Source: Lepraria neglecta
Taxonomy: Eukaryota > Ascomycota > Lecanoromycetes > Lecanorales > Stereocaulaceae
DNA: 64,000 nt
Assembly (NCBI GenBank): GCA_033220425.1
Contig: CM065653.1
Location: 806,001-870,000, forward strand
Direction: 5' to 3'
The notes under the pieces were generated by a model. The model was given only the letters and a program-made list of their open reading frames with translations, did not search any database and had not been told where the DNA came from. Positions 32,146-43,168 of this stretch are shown here, piece after piece (position 1 is the first letter of the stretch; every line of letters starts with the position of its first letter). A program made the position numbers and the translations under genes.

Positions 32146-34236
32146 ATGCTTTGCACTGCTCTGGTTTCAGCTATTCTCTTCGCTCTCCACAGCTCAGCTT
32201 CTCCCATTTTGTCGAATGCTCTTCTTGTGTCCAGGACGACAAGTTCAACGGCTCAACATCCATCGGATTGGGTGACTGAACCAAGTGGTCGAGGCACTTA
32301 TTCACTACTGTTCTCTTGCTTTAACACCTTGTTCCTTTGCGCATGGACTGCTTTCCACCCGAATGTTCCTCCTAAGGAGTCTGATACCCGATTTCTGCTT
32401 CAGCGAATACAATGGATGATCGTCGCTGTCTTCTTTCCCGAGCTCGTGCTATTCATCGCGTGGGACCAATGGTGGGCTGCGAGGTGCCTCAAATATGAGA
32501 TAAATCGACTTGGTCAGAGTTCCAACACTGAAAATATCAGGACGAACTTTGTGGTCCGCGATCCTGGTGCCTGTCGCTTGTGTTCGCGCAATCCGACCTC
32601 AGGCCCGCAAGATATATCTTCCGGAGCTGAGGGTGATAACGGCACGCTAGCACTCGATGCCGAAAATTCTAGGACCTCTGGTTCTAGCTCACCGGTTGGT
32701 GTGTCCGACGCCAAAGCGACGAGTGAAAAGGTGGACCTACCCAAGAAGGCGAAATCCTTTAAACCATGGACAACAGAGCAGGCCTTCTTCGCGGTCACTG
32801 GAGGATTGGCAGTCAACACCGAGTCATTTTGGCACAAGCCGCGAATAACGCTCACGCCAGAAGGCATCGTCCTGCTTGCCGAGATAAACCTTCTCCCCCA
32901 ATTCTCACAGGCAGAAGTTCGAGAGAAAAGCCAAGCAGATGTTATAGCCAAGCTACTCGTCTGTCTACATGCTCTCTGGTTCCTGGTCCAGAGCTTTGCA
33001 AGAGTTGCTCAGGGTCTGCCACTTACGCTGCTCGAAGTCCACACCATGACACACATTGCCTGTGCTTTGGGCATGTACATGATATGGTTACGGAAAGGCT
33101 ACATGATCAGGAACCCGATAATCTGGGATGACCAACGTATTGTAAACATGGCTGCTTTGATGGCTCTTCGCGAAGATCATGCTACTTGGGAGTTTATCGA
33201 CAGGTGGAACGGATGGCCTTTCCACTCTGAGGAAGACGACGACGAAGGCTCCGATATTGAGGATATCCCAGATGATCTAGAAGAGTATCTAGCCAACATG
33301 CCACTGATGAGAGCTATCATTGAACGCGCTAACCCCGATAATTCAATTACCACGCTCGCGTTGACAAGCTGGCTCCATTTCCTATCTTCTTACCCAATGA
33401 GCGACTTCGAAATGGTCGACAAAGAAGCCCAGCTCCAGCATCTTTCTGACGCAGGAATTCCTCTTGAGGATGTTCTCAACTATTCTCAGATTCAGCAGCC
33501 TTCTGGAGTGGATCGGGCGGGCTTTCCTCTTCAAGAGGTCGCTCGTTGCTCTCAACAACAACACAATGTCGACGTCAAAACCGTCCGCCATTGGAATAAA
33601 GCTCCCGCCAAAATCTTCGCCCATCTCGACGGCGCCAACAAAGCCTTGGATTACCTACGAGAAAGCAAGTACCACTTCCGCTGGAAGCGCCGGGATGATG
33701 GTACGATGGAGTACTACAACGGTCACGCCTTCGTCGTCCACGCCCATTCAAATTGGCTCATAAAAGGGCGCTTCAGAGGAAGCAGTTCTGAATACAAGGA
33801 GCCAAAGGGCATACGTCACATGGCCATAATCGCCATGAGCTGTCTCTACGGCGCCAGCCACTTAAGCGCATGGCGCTTCGAGTTCCCTACCACGATCGAG
33901 ATGTGGTTGTGGCGCGCATCCAGCATTACTATGATAGCATCGCCAGTCTTACTAGTGTTACTTATCCTGCTAAGAAAGGCTGAGGAGATTTTGAGGAGAG
34001 TGGGTGGGCGTGCTGATCCGGAGAAGGGGAAATTAGGGTGGTTTAGGAGGTGGTGTGGGTATATTTTGCTTACTGTCATGGCTGTTGATACTTTGTATTT
34101 GGGGTATGCTGCTGGGACTTTTTATCCATTGATTAGGTTGTTTCTTTTGGGGGAGTCGTTGGCTAGTTTGAGGAGTCCGGCAAATGGGACTTATGCTACT
34201 GTTAAGTGGACAGAGTTTATGCCGACTATTCTTTGA
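32146..34236 (+). CDS. Large multi-pass membrane protein, unknown function
   Basis: A single 696-aa open frame. An N-terminal hydrophobic segment (signal or first helix) is followed by GTYSLLFSCFNTLFLCAWTA and helices around IQWMIVAVFFPELVLFIAW, a Ser-rich loop (about residues 140-200), the block EQAFFAVTGGLAV, two helices (LLVCLHALWFLVQSFARV and HIACALGMYMIWL), a long acidic soluble part (EEDDDEGSDIEDIPDD), and three or more C-terminal helices. This belongs to a lineage-expanded group of fungal membrane proteins with the FSCFNTL-CAW-HPNVP start, usually left as hypothetical. No enzyme motif is visible. It appears complete. Confidence 0.75.
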   Translation: MLCTALVSAILFALHSSASPILSNALLVSRTTSSTAQHPSDWVTEPSGRGTYSLLFSCFNTLFLCAWTAFHPNVPPKESDTRFLLQRIQWMIVAVFFPELVLFIAWDQWWAARCLKYEINRLGQSSNTENIRTNFVVRDPGACRLCSRNPTSGPQDISSGAEGDNGTLALDAENSRTSGSSSPVGVSDAKATSEKVDLPKKAKSFKPWTTEQAFFAVTGGLAVNTESFWHKPRITLTPEGIVLLAEINLLPQFSQAEVREKSQADVIAKLLVCLHALWFLVQSFARVAQGLPLTLLEVHTMTHIACALGMYMIWLRKGYMIRNPIIWDDQRIVNMAALMALREDHATWEFIDRWNGWPFHSEEDDDEGSDIEDIPDDLEEYLANMPLMRAIIERANPDNSITTLALTSWLHFLSSYPMSDFEMVDKEAQLQHLSDAGIPLEDVLNYSQIQQPSGVDRAGFPLQEVARCSQQQHNVDVKTVRHWNKAPAKIFAHLDGANKALDYLRESKYHFRWKRRDDGTMEYYNGHAFVVHAHSNWLIKGRFRGSSSEYKEPKGIRHMAIIAMSCLYGASHLSAWRFEFPTTIEMWLWRASSITMIASPVLLVLLILLRKAEEILRRVGGRADPEKGKLGWFRRWCGYILLTVMAVDTLYLGYAAGTFYPLIRLFLLGESLASLRSPANGTYATVKWTEFMPTIL

Positions 34237-34508
34237 GGAATGAGGTCTTGTTTGGTATATTGATGGACTGTATGAGGAAGAGCTATCGCAAGTACAATGA
34301 ACTTTGTTTTGGTAATAGAGTCAGACTACAGCTATGAGTTTCGGTATGTGTAAAAGATAATTTGCTAATATAGAATATTCGTCACGAAGTCCTCTTAGTG
34401 AGGAGTAACTTAATGGTGAGATGCAATGAATCAACGCTCGCTCGCTGCACAATGCCTGCCTCCTCGCTTCCCGAACGCCTGGGTATATGCTATTACTGAA
34501 CCTGACAC

Positions 34509-35570
34509 TCAGATCCAACCGTTTCCGCGCCCTGAGCCCTCTGGACGAGGTGGCCGAGCCGGTGCGACATCTTCACTCTCCCCACCCAAATATTGTACAC
34601 GATGTTTGCGGCCGCTCTTTCTACTGAACCAACTCCCACCGCTCCTCTCCGCTTGAAGGTTCTTGGCTGAATCTTTCCCAGCTTTCATCCCCAGACGCTC
34701 GTGCATGTTGCCGTATTGTTTATCGTATTTTGGTGGGGCTTTGGTCGCTGGTGTCGTGTCGTTCCTTGCAGGCAGCCTCGGCGCAGCCTCAGATTCGTAT
34801 CTCGCAGGAACCCTAGAAGCGGCCTCGGATTCGTATCTGTGAGGCTGTCTATGATCAAGCTCAGGGTCGTAGTATGTATCGTTTCGCGTGTGGTCCTGAA
34901 CAGGAGCATGCGCTTCCTTCTCGGCCAGCTTCTTGGCATTCGCGGCTCGCCTGAGAAGTAGTCTTTCGAGAGCTGCGGCGTTCCGGGCGTTGCATTTGAA
35001 AATGGCATCCACGACATCTCCAACCACAGGTACCAAGCCGATGAGAAGTCCTGTGACTAGATTCGCGTGCATTTCTGCCTCCAATGCTACTTTCCCCTCT
35101 CCTTTAGAAACTTGTCCCGCCTTGCGTACGACGAGTAGCCAGGCTAGGCCTGTATCTGCAAAATCTCCAACGCTGTGGAACGAGTTAGCACTATGTTGAT
35201 CGTCATGAGGTCGTGTACTTACACAGGGATGAATCCAATGATGGCGCCCCATCCGATTTTGCCGATGCCGAAGAAAGAAATGCCAGTATCCAAGTGTCTA
35301 GCACGTTTCCTGACTGAGAGGAAGACTTCGATATCTTTCTCTGGAATTTTGAGGGCTTTGTAGTATTCGAGATCTTTCTTGACCTTGTTCACTACCTTCC
35401 CACGCTTGTCTGTTTGATAGAGATACCAGAGGTCCTTTGGGTATGTGTTAGCTAAGTCACAGTGGCCAGCAGTGGCACACAGTTGAGCTTACCTCTTTGC
35501 CATTGCCGGATTTGTTGGCTCTCTTATTTAATTGTTTCTTGAACAATTTCATTGCCACCTTTTCCGCCAT
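34509..35570 (-). CDS. DUF4112-domain protein
   Basis: Three exons (35493-35570, 35223-35434, 34509-35172) give 317 aa. The domain spans FLSVRKRARHLDTGISFFGI, GKIGWGAIIGFIPVVGDFAD, a helix TGLAWLLVVRKAG, and LLIGLVPVVGDVVDAIFKCN with RNAAALERLL, the two G-x-x-PVVGD motifs that define DUF4112. The gene continues into a basic, Arg/Pro/Ala-rich tail containing imperfect repeats (RYESEAASRVPA, RYESEAAPRLPA). Likely membrane-associated through the two hydrophobic PVVGD hairpins. Function unknown. Divergent from Dcp2. Confidence 0.83.
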
Positions 35571-36262
35571 GATGATTTCGAGGTATGTAGAATGAGCTTC
35601 AAGTTTTGTTACGACACGAGTCGTGAAGAGGGAGTCGTGAGGGTTTATGTAGGCCCTTGGACAAAGGAATGTACCCTTAGCAACGGTGGGACAATGACTT
35701 CAGAGCAGCGAGTTGTGCGCGCATGCGACAGAGGTCTATAATGGGGTCGAAGACATTGTATTTGAGGTGTTTCATGGTGAAGAATAGGCCAGGACTTGTG
35801 TGAATATAAGTTGCAATGTTTGAGATCCTGCTTGTGACCTCCCGGCAAAAACCTGCAATTCGCTCTTCCAAATTTGGACTTTTGGCTGACGATTTAGCAG
35901 CGGCTAAATTCAAGCTTTCGGCCGAGGTCGACGCCACATGTGGCTGTGCTGTGGCTCCGCCCAACTTTACGAAGGCGCTAAAACAACGCGGGAACGAGCG
36001 CATCTGGTCTCACAGATTACGCACATTCATTCCAGCTTTCATTTCGCTGCACATCATTAGCTTACCATCACTTGGTTTAGACTCGTCCTCTACTAACGGT
36101 CGATCCCCATTCACGCGTCAGTTCTGAGGCTGTACACGACAAGCGTGTTTAGCTTGCTTGCCGTGTCTGACGCCAGCTCCTACCATTCAGCTGAGCTTGT
36201 CCATCATTGATCACCGAGAACTCTTCCCGAGAAAGGGATAGATATGCTCGGGCGAGGAGATC
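35571..36262. other. Divergent promoter between DUF4112 gene and Dcp2
   Basis: About 690 bp. Frames of about 100 codons on both strands are not conserved-looking. An upstream ORF for Dcp2 begins near the end (36244). Confidence 0.5.
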
Positions 36263-36300
36263 ATGATGACAGAGAAAAAGATGCAGCTAGTCGATTGTGA
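36244..36300 (+). promoter_or_regulatory. Upstream ORF overlapping the Dcp2 start
   Basis: ATG at 36244 opens a 19-codon frame that overlaps the Dcp2 ATG (36263) in another frame. Its genomic stop TGA (36298-36300) lies in the first Dcp2 intron; in spliced mRNA the frame would instead reach a TGA a few codons after the junction. It could damp Dcp2 translation. Confidence 0.45.
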
Positions 36301-39273
36301 GTACTCTAGCCGTGAGGGGACGCTAGCAAGCAAAGTCTCCATACCTTCTCGGCCCTGGTCCGAGTCAGCTTCAATCAATACTGACAGTTATTCTGCTCAG
36401 GGCTGGATGACCTCAGCGTACGCTTCATAATCAACCTCCCCAAAGAAGAGCTAAAAGACGTCGAGCGGATATGCTTTCAAGTCGAAGAAGCTCAATGGTT
36501 CTACGAGGACTTCATCCGTCCTATGGACCCGGAGCTGCCATCTCTCAACCTGCGGAACTTTTGCCTATGCATTTTCCAGCATTGTCCAATGCTGTCCGAA
36601 TACTCAGCATACCATCATGCACAAGCATTCGAGGAGTTTTTGGCATACAAGACACGTGTACCGGTACGGGGAGCTATCATGCTCAATGACAATATGGATC
36701 AGGTGGTCATGGTGAAGGGGTGGAAAAAAGGCGCCAACTGGAGTTTCCCGAGGGGTAAAATTAATAAGGACGAGCCAGACCTCGATTGTGCAATCAGAGA
36801 GGTCTACGAGGAAACGGGTTATGACATGCAGGCTGCTGGTCTGGTTGGCAAAGAGAAAGAGACGAAATACATTGAGATGAACTTGCGAGAGCAGCATATG
36901 CGGCTATACGTGTTTCGAGGGGTGCCAATGGATACATACTTCGAGCCTCGAACGAGAAAAGAGATCAGTAAGATCCAATGGTGGAAATTGGCCGATCTAC
37001 CAACTTTGAAAAAGAAGAAACAGCAACAGGAAGGTAGACAGGAAGGCAAAGGGGAGGATCTTGCGATCAATGCAAACAAGTTCTATATGGTTGCGCCGTT
37101 CCTACCTCAATTGAAGAAATGGATCTCTTGGCAGAAGAAGATGGATAAAAACCGACAAGCAGGAGAGGCTACAGACGTACCCATCATTATGGACGACGAA
37201 CCTCAGCAACCTGAAGTTTCAGATGCCAATGGAAACGCGGCCTATCCTCCTTCGGACAATGAATTCGGGATGCTACTGAACAAGTTTCGGCAGTCTGCTC
37301 AACCAGTCAATACAAGTGAGCTGCCCGAAGCCGTCAATCTCTCTGCAAGACTCTCGTCTCTCCTGGGCGTTCAGCCCGAGCAACCTTCATTCACTGTGAC
37401 TCAACCGGCAGCGAGCGTACCCTCTACATCTGGTGTTTTCGACAATCCGAAGGCAAATGGCCTGCTTGCTCTACTACAGCCCAAGTCATCCGCACAACCA
37501 ACTCAACCACCACAAACACCCATAGAGCAGGTGATTGAGCACCCTTCTCAACCTCGTTCATCTCCACAACCACATCATCAGCTACCACGCTTCTCTACTC
37601 TACCACCTCCACCTGCATTCCCACTTCCTCCGACCCAATATTACACTGCTATGGCGCAGCCTCAGCAACCACAACCACCTCAAACCCGACCTATTCCACC
37701 ACCACAACAGCCAGCTCAACTCATTCCTCGATCTATTCACCCTGTTCACCACAAGGTACCTCAAAGGGCAAATGTCAATCAACAGACCATAGCCCCTTAC
37801 CAGCGTACTGGGGATCCTCAATTCGCCCAGTATACCCAGGTGCGGGGCAACCAACCTCCTTCGATACCTCCTGCAAGCAAGCTACCACCACTGAAACTCA
37901 GTGCACAGAGTGCTACGCTGCTCAACATATTCAAATCCGGGCAGCCAGCGAAGCCTCAGCCGCATCTCAGTGATTCCAAAGTATCTGCATTGCCCATGGC
38001 ACAACCTATGACTGCAGTTCCTGTAATGGACTCAATAACACAAGCTGCTCCCAGCAATGAGAACACTGGACGTGCTCCAAGCCAACAGAAATCTAGGCAG
38101 TCCTCAAATTCCGCGGCTATGTTTGTTCCACCACAAGTCTCGCCAAATATGTACTTGGCAAAGGCGGACGAAGTTACTAGACCAAAGTCTGAGCATAATG
38201 ACAAGCTACTAAGCCTCTTCCGAACCCCGCCTAAGCCTGGAGCAGAGCCTGTAAACTTAGCAGCAGCTAATCTGCAGTTACCATCTGCGCCGGTCGAGCT
38301 TTCGGCATTACCAGTAACTCCTGGCCACTCAAGAGAGCCTTCTAGGAAGGATTCAGCGGCCAAATCTCCACCTCCAATGCTAGTTCAAAATGGACCAGTC
38401 AAAATCCAGAAGCGTCCACAGCAAAATACTGCTAAGTGGCCGAATCCTCCGGTGTCCGCAACCATTAATGGCCCGCTAAATGTACCTCAGTTTGATATGC
38501 TTGCTAAAGCTGCCAAGGAGCATAAGCACGCCATGCACAACAATAACCAACCACAGCCACAAAAGCGATCACCAATTACCATCCTTGCTCGCCCAGGTAG
38601 TTCGCACGCAGCTGCAGCTCCTGCAGTGCCCAAGCCAGTCACGGAAAGCACCCTTCCGACAAAGCAGGAGAAGGTCACTGCGCCAAAGCTACAAACCTTC
38701 GTCACACCTGTAAAAGCTCAACCACCTACGCCCAATCTCAAAGGCCAAGACGTGCCTGCGAAACCCTTCCATCCGCAAATCCTACGTCGGCCACCACAGG
38801 CTCAAGACCTAAACGAACCATCTCCAATTCAGCCACTACCCTCACCAAAACACAATACCCTTGCGGACCGCCGCTCCACGCAGCCTGCGGACCACAAGAA
38901 GTCGCTTCTTTCCCTCTTCACCAAACCATCACCCGTCATCTCTCCTCCGTCCACAGTTCCAGCTAGCGCAATCGATCCTACGATCTATCCGTTGGATATC
39001 ATTAGTCCACTTCCTCCAACGCCGACGCCGCAGGAGCAAGCTGAGGCAGCGTTTGCTCGGCTTTCGAAGACTGTTGGGCCTCTGTCTCATAAAGAGGAGG
39101 TCATTCCCGGTCCATCTAAGCCTGCTATTTTGCGCATGGACAGTATTAATGGTGCGCTAGCCGAGGGGCCAGAGTCTAGGAAGGAGAGTGGGAAGCAAAC
39201 GCCTACGTACAAGAAGACAACGCCCATCGATAAAGATGCCTTTTTGCGTCGGTATCTGGACGGCGTGAGATGA
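36263..39273 (+). CDS. dcp2: mRNA-decapping enzyme Dcp2
   Basis: Nudix hydrolase removing the m7GDP cap in the P-body decay pathway with Dcp1. Exon 1 (36263-36296, MMTEKKMQLVD) joins exon 2 (36401-39273) to form W and continue LDDLSVRFIINLPKEELKDV, the regulatory domain that binds Dcp1. The Nudix box begins at WSFPRGKINKDEPDLDCAIR and continues EVYEETGYD, with the REVYEE metal ligands intact. Box B lies around KFYMVAPFLPQLKKWI. The remaining roughly 700 residues are Pro/Gln/Ser-rich and disordered with short LLSLF-type motifs (KLLSLFRTPP, SLLSLFTKPS), as expected for edge and enhancer motifs. 968 aa total. Either of two adjacent ATGs may be used. Confidence 0.94.
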
Positions 39274-39810
39274 TTGATGCGATCCGTTGATGTAGTTTGA
39301 TGATTAATTGATTGACCTGGGCAGTTTCGAAAGTTCATCTGATGTTTGCCAGCGGTGTTGGGCTATGATGGCAGCCGCTTGGCCGGGCCACTGCATTTGA
39401 CCTTCGCAAAAGGAACGAAATACCCAGATGACAATTTGCCTCTTATTTTGTATGTGAGGCCTGATGCATGTGGACGAAGAGAAAAGACAATTCTTGGTAA
39501 AGCAGATAGATGGGGCTTGCAATCAACTTTGCAAGTATGCCTGCCTAGGTAATCTACAATTTGACGTACCAATTCTACATCCTCGACAAAGCTTGGTTGT
39601 TTGCCTTTCGATATTTTTGCAAATTGTCTGGTATGATTGGGGAATGAACTGCTTGCACTGTACCTGTCTTAGTTCTGCAATTGATTTCTAACACCATTTG
39701 CAAATTTCTATTACTTTTAACCCTTCCTGCAACCTCCACTATTCCCAACCCAAAACAAAAAAACTCCGAAACCGCGTCTCATGCTTCATTCCCTCGTCAA
39801 ACCCTTTACA
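39274..39810. other. Intergenic, convergent 3' ends
   Basis: Between Dcp2 and the charged low-complexity protein. Nothing beyond short chance frames. Confidence 0.5.
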
Positions 39811-40896
39811 CTACTTCCTTCCCTTCTTCCACTTTTGCGCCTCCTGGTGTGCCTTCCTCTCCTCCCTTCGCCTCTCCCTCTCCCTCTGCCTCTCCATCTC
39901 CTCCTCAATACTTACCCCCCTCTCCGCAGCCTGCAACGTCAAATCCCCAAACCTCTCACCCATTGGTCCGCTTCCGCGCGCCGTCTGGCTTCTGGTACTG
40001 CGCGCGGGTGCGTCGGCTGGCACATCTGAGCGGGGATTGCGAGGAGCGGGACAATATATACGAATGCCTTGGCCTTCCTTTATGAAACCTCCTTTTTCTG
40101 AGGCTTTACCTTTGGTTGACTTCGGCTTGGACTGCGTCTTGACCTTACTGCCGGGTTGGCGTCTAGTTATGGTCTTATTCGCGGCTTTCTTGTTCGCCGC
40201 TTCCTGCGCTTCCACCTGCGCCAGCTGTCGCAGCGCCGCATCCCGTTTCTGTTTCTCGGCCTCTATTTGCTGCTCCAGCTCCTCATCTTCAATAAAACCC
40301 AGTTGAGCTGGAGGTTCCGTGGCTTGTAGAGAAGGCAGATTAGGAGGTGCGATTGGGGCCGGGTTAGATGTCACCGGAGGATCGAGAGCTACAACTGCAG
40401 CTCCTCGTACCACGTTAGCACCTGGAATAGTATTCCAACTTGGCAATGGCGTCAAAGGGGTCGTATTGGTTGAGGGAGGCGGATGGTCGAACTCGGTGCC
40501 ATCGAGTGGGTAAGTGGTGCTCGGAGGGGGAGGGAACATGGGTGCTATGGGTGCTGGGGCTTGGACTTGGGTTTGGGCTGGAGGGCCTGCTGTGGTGGAT
40601 GCTGAGTTTAGTCGGCTGCTTGAGTGTCTACTCGCTCCAGAATTGCTTTGGGAGCTGCCGCTGTTACGAGTGCCTAGAAGAATGTCAGTGTGTTGGTGAG
40701 TAGATTCAAGATAGATATCGGTACTTCTTAGTCCCTCGGCATGAGACAGTTGAGAAACGGTGGCCTGGCATTGAAATGGAGCTAGCGATTTCGTCCTCAT
40801 TTGTTTGTTTGTGTTGTTTCCCATCATCGTGAGAGCGTGAGGCTTGCGACTAGGAGACTTTGGAATGTAGAGATTTGTTTGGTAAGAATATTGCAT
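39811..40896 (-). CDS. Charged low-complexity protein, unknown
   Basis: A 361-codon frame. From about residue 95 it is Pro/Thr-rich (QAPAPIAPMFPPPPSTTYPL); then comes an acidic-basic helix EDEELEQQIEAEKQKRDAAL with ALRQLAQVEAQ, probably coiled coil; it ends in a strongly charged helix (EEEMERQRERERRREERKAH). The stretch 40674-40724 (51 nt, GTACCG...TTCTAG) is in frame and stop-free and is likely an intron, shortening the product by 17 aa. The true start may be one of the internal Met codons after residue 20. No family recognised; nuclear localisation is only a guess from the basic tail. Confidence 0.55.
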   Translation of the reverse strand: MQYSYQTNLYIPKSPSRKPHALTMMGNNTNKQMRTKSLAPFQCQATVSQLSHAEGLRSTDIYLESTHQHTDILLGTRNSGSSQSNSGASRHSSSRLNSASTTAGPPAQTQVQAPAPIAPMFPPPPSTTYPLDGTEFDHPPPSTNTTPLTPLPSWNTIPGANVVRGAAVVALDPPVTSNPAPIAPPNLPSLQATEPPAQLGFIEDEELEQQIEAEKQKRDAALRQLAQVEAQEAANKKAANKTITRRQPGSKVKTQSKPKSTKGKASEKGGFIKEGQGIRIYCPAPRNPRSDVPADAPARSTRSQTARGSGPMGERFGDLTLQAAERGVSIEEEMERQRERERRREERKAHQEAQKWKKGRK

Positions 40897-41474
40897 TTAC
40901 ACAGAAGTATAGACAAGCTGGAACGCACGCGAATATTTGTAGAATTCCAGGACGATGGAAAGTGGGCTAGAACAAGTATGATGGTACAGGAACAGTCTTG
41001 GGGAACAAAGACAGTGGCCTCGAGATTGTTGCAGATATCGCACATTCTTTTGTAGAGCAACTTTAGGGAACAAAGAGAGTGGTCTCGGGATTGTTACAGA
41101 CAGCCTCAGATTCTTCACGAACGTATAGGAACCGCTCTGGAGGACAAAGGCAATGGTCTTGGGACCTCTGCAGACATCTCAGATTCTTTCATGGCATGAG
41201 GTGAAAATGTGCGATGGCTGGATTTGCCTCCGAGAGCAATGTTTCATGGCATAAAGACGTCTCAAAGGGTCTTAGGGGTCAATATCTCTTAGGTGTGGAG
41301 GAAGCCAATGTGTGGCAAAAAAGACTAGGGAAGGCTTACACTACGCCTTGATCAACCCTGCTCTACCGAGGATGTTTGCTTGACACCAGCCGGTTCGCTA
41401 CCGAGTATGCAATTTTCCACCGCTCGGAGTCTTCGGGCCGCATCGATGGCGGTTCCTGCATGTTTTAGCCTGAG
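40897..41474. other. Intergenic with an internal imperfect repeat
   Basis: Three imperfect copies of a motif like GGAACAAAGA-CAGTGG-CTCG-GATTGTT-CAGA recur at about 41003-41035, 41066-41100 and 41130-41170, roughly 65 bp apart. No gene seen. Confidence 0.45.
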
Positions 41475-42451
41475 CTATGGGAAATTGTCCAGAGAGTCTA
41501 CCTCTGTATGTATATCCTCAGACTTTTGAGGAGTCTCATGTTCCTCACTCGACGACCTCACTGCAGCAGATATTGTTGAGTGGGGTGTTACTGGCGAATT
41601 CGTTGGCGGAGGAGGTGTCAATGGCGAAGCCATAGCAGTGATCTTGGTAAGTGGCCGTTCGTGATTCAGCTCGTGCGGCAACGGTCCGTCCTGGGTTGGC
41701 ACTGCTCCTGGGCTATGGTAGGAGCTTGGGTTATTCTTCTCATCGGCCTCCCGAGCCTTAGCATACATCCGCTTAATTGTCCTCATCTCCATCTCGATGC
41801 TAAGCTTATAATCCGACTGAGCGAAGTCGCGCTCTCTCTGCTCGACGTACTCTCGTACCTTTCTCAGGGTCTTTTGGTGTTGGCGAAGGCGATTTGGCAG
41901 GCCGGAGCCCTTTGTGAATGTAAGGATTGCCGCGATCACGGTGTTTGCTGCTCAGAGTGCTGCTATCTACGTGTGCGAGCCCTGACCAGCTCCCAGGGCG
42001 GTCAATGCAGAGGCAAAGATCACCTGACTCAGCAGGCACACATTGATGAGGAGAGCGCACACTTAGTATTGAGCCTTTGCCGTGTTTTCTTCGGAGTAGA
42101 CACGCTTATACTGAATAATTTCATGGTCAGCATTCCCCTCTTTGAGATTTTTGCTTGGGTTGAGACACATGTCTCATGAGCCGAAAATGTTTCCTGCTCA
42201 AACAAGGGCATGAACGAAGGGGTAATAGCCCAGTAAACATGACTCACTATGCCAATTTTTGGAGCTGGTCGTCTTGTGGCGCGTGGTCCTAGCTCGATCA
42301 CGTCGGTGATACCAACCTTTTCGCGAAACTTGCCGAGCTTGTCGGTGCCGAGTATGCTCACGGCTTTCTCCAGATCTCCGGCTCCCTCTGCTCGCGTTCG
42401 AAATGTCTCCGGGTTCATGTTGGAAGTAGCGGTCTTCGCCCACTTCCACAA
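41475..42451 (-). pseudogene. SLATT-domain protein pseudogene
   Basis: Fungal SLATT (SMODS/SLOG-associating two-TM effector) layout. Upstream exon (to 42248) ends RRPAPKIGI and joins at 42110 to YKRVYSEENTAKAQY. The two-helix region follows: VCALLINVCLLSQVIFASAL with TALGAGQGSHT, then AANTVIAAILTFTKGSGLPN, and RQHQKTLRKVREYVEQRERD of the conserved cytoplasmic helix. Three in-frame stops fall inside the two-TM core: TAA 42063-42065, TAG 41967-41969, TGA 41952-41954. The tail is Pro/Ser-rich to TAG/TGA at 41475. No ATG heads the first exon, which follows a CCTAG acceptor. SLATT proteins are thought to be pore-forming effectors; this copy is almost surely dead. Confidence 0.75.
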
Positions 42452-42610
42452 GGTTCTAGGTCAGGCAGGGTCTTATGTGGCACTTAGTGTAATAAGGATA
42501 GAGGTAGAAAGAAGCCTGTACTTTAACGCAAAACGCTCAACGTCAAGACTTATGATGACGATAGTACGCGAAAAACACATAGGGGCTTCTAGAATTTGAA
42601 GCAGAGAGAC

Positions 42611-42997
42611 TTAAACAGCACGGTGATAGCGAGAGAAGAGGAGGTTGGACTTTCCGAAAGCTTCTCCATACTCTGGGCCCAGAACGGCTAACATGTACAT
42701 CTTGAAAGGGAAGGGGCCATCAGGGCAGATGCTTTGCCAAAGCGAAAGCATCATACCTTCGGAAGGCCGACCAGTGAATCGCATTCTTTGTTCTATGTCT
42801 CGCAACACGAAGTTAAATCAAAGAAATAAGAATCATTTTCATGGAACCGAGTTCTCCCCCAGAACTTTACCATCGCCAAACACCTTGTACAAAGGAAATC
42901 CATGGCTTCTGTATCCAAGGTCCCACTTCGAAAAGCAACTCTTGTACGAAGCAGTCAAGTCGATGGCGGCTTGGAATTTCGAAAGTTTCCAACCCAT
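42611..42997 (-). CDS. Hypothetical protein fragment upstream of SLATT pseudogene
   Basis: Two pieces read well: MGWKLSKFQAAIDLTASYKS from 42997 running to PLYKVFGD, then a likely intron (donor GTAAAG, acceptor ACATAG) and MRFTGRPSEGMMLSLWQSIC with GPEYGEAFGKSNLLFSRYHR to the stop at 42611. The aromatic, non-repetitive composition looks like real protein, but I do not recognise it. It could be the first exons of the SLATT gene or a separate short gene. Confidence 0.35.
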
Positions 42998-43168
42998 GGC
43001 CCCGTTCAGTGCTTGAAGGCTGGATGCTTACCCTTCGAAGGTGGTACAAGCAGGGAGGAGATCGCCCCGGTGTTTTGGTATAGTCGTAATAATACAAGCG
43101 CCATGTCCAATATCAGTATCAAAAATACATAGATCCCCCACAAACTCCGCATCACCACAAACCTCGCA

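Noticed and set aside
39698-40306. 202-codon plus-strand Ser/Leu-rich frame
   Set aside because: Antisense of the charged low-complexity protein; its hydrophobic, Ser-rich look is the expected mirror of Glu/Arg-rich coding DNA.
42611-42997. Reading this as the first exons of the SLATT gene
   Set aside because: No splice path I could trace joins it in frame to the exon starting at about 42451, so it is listed separately at low confidence.
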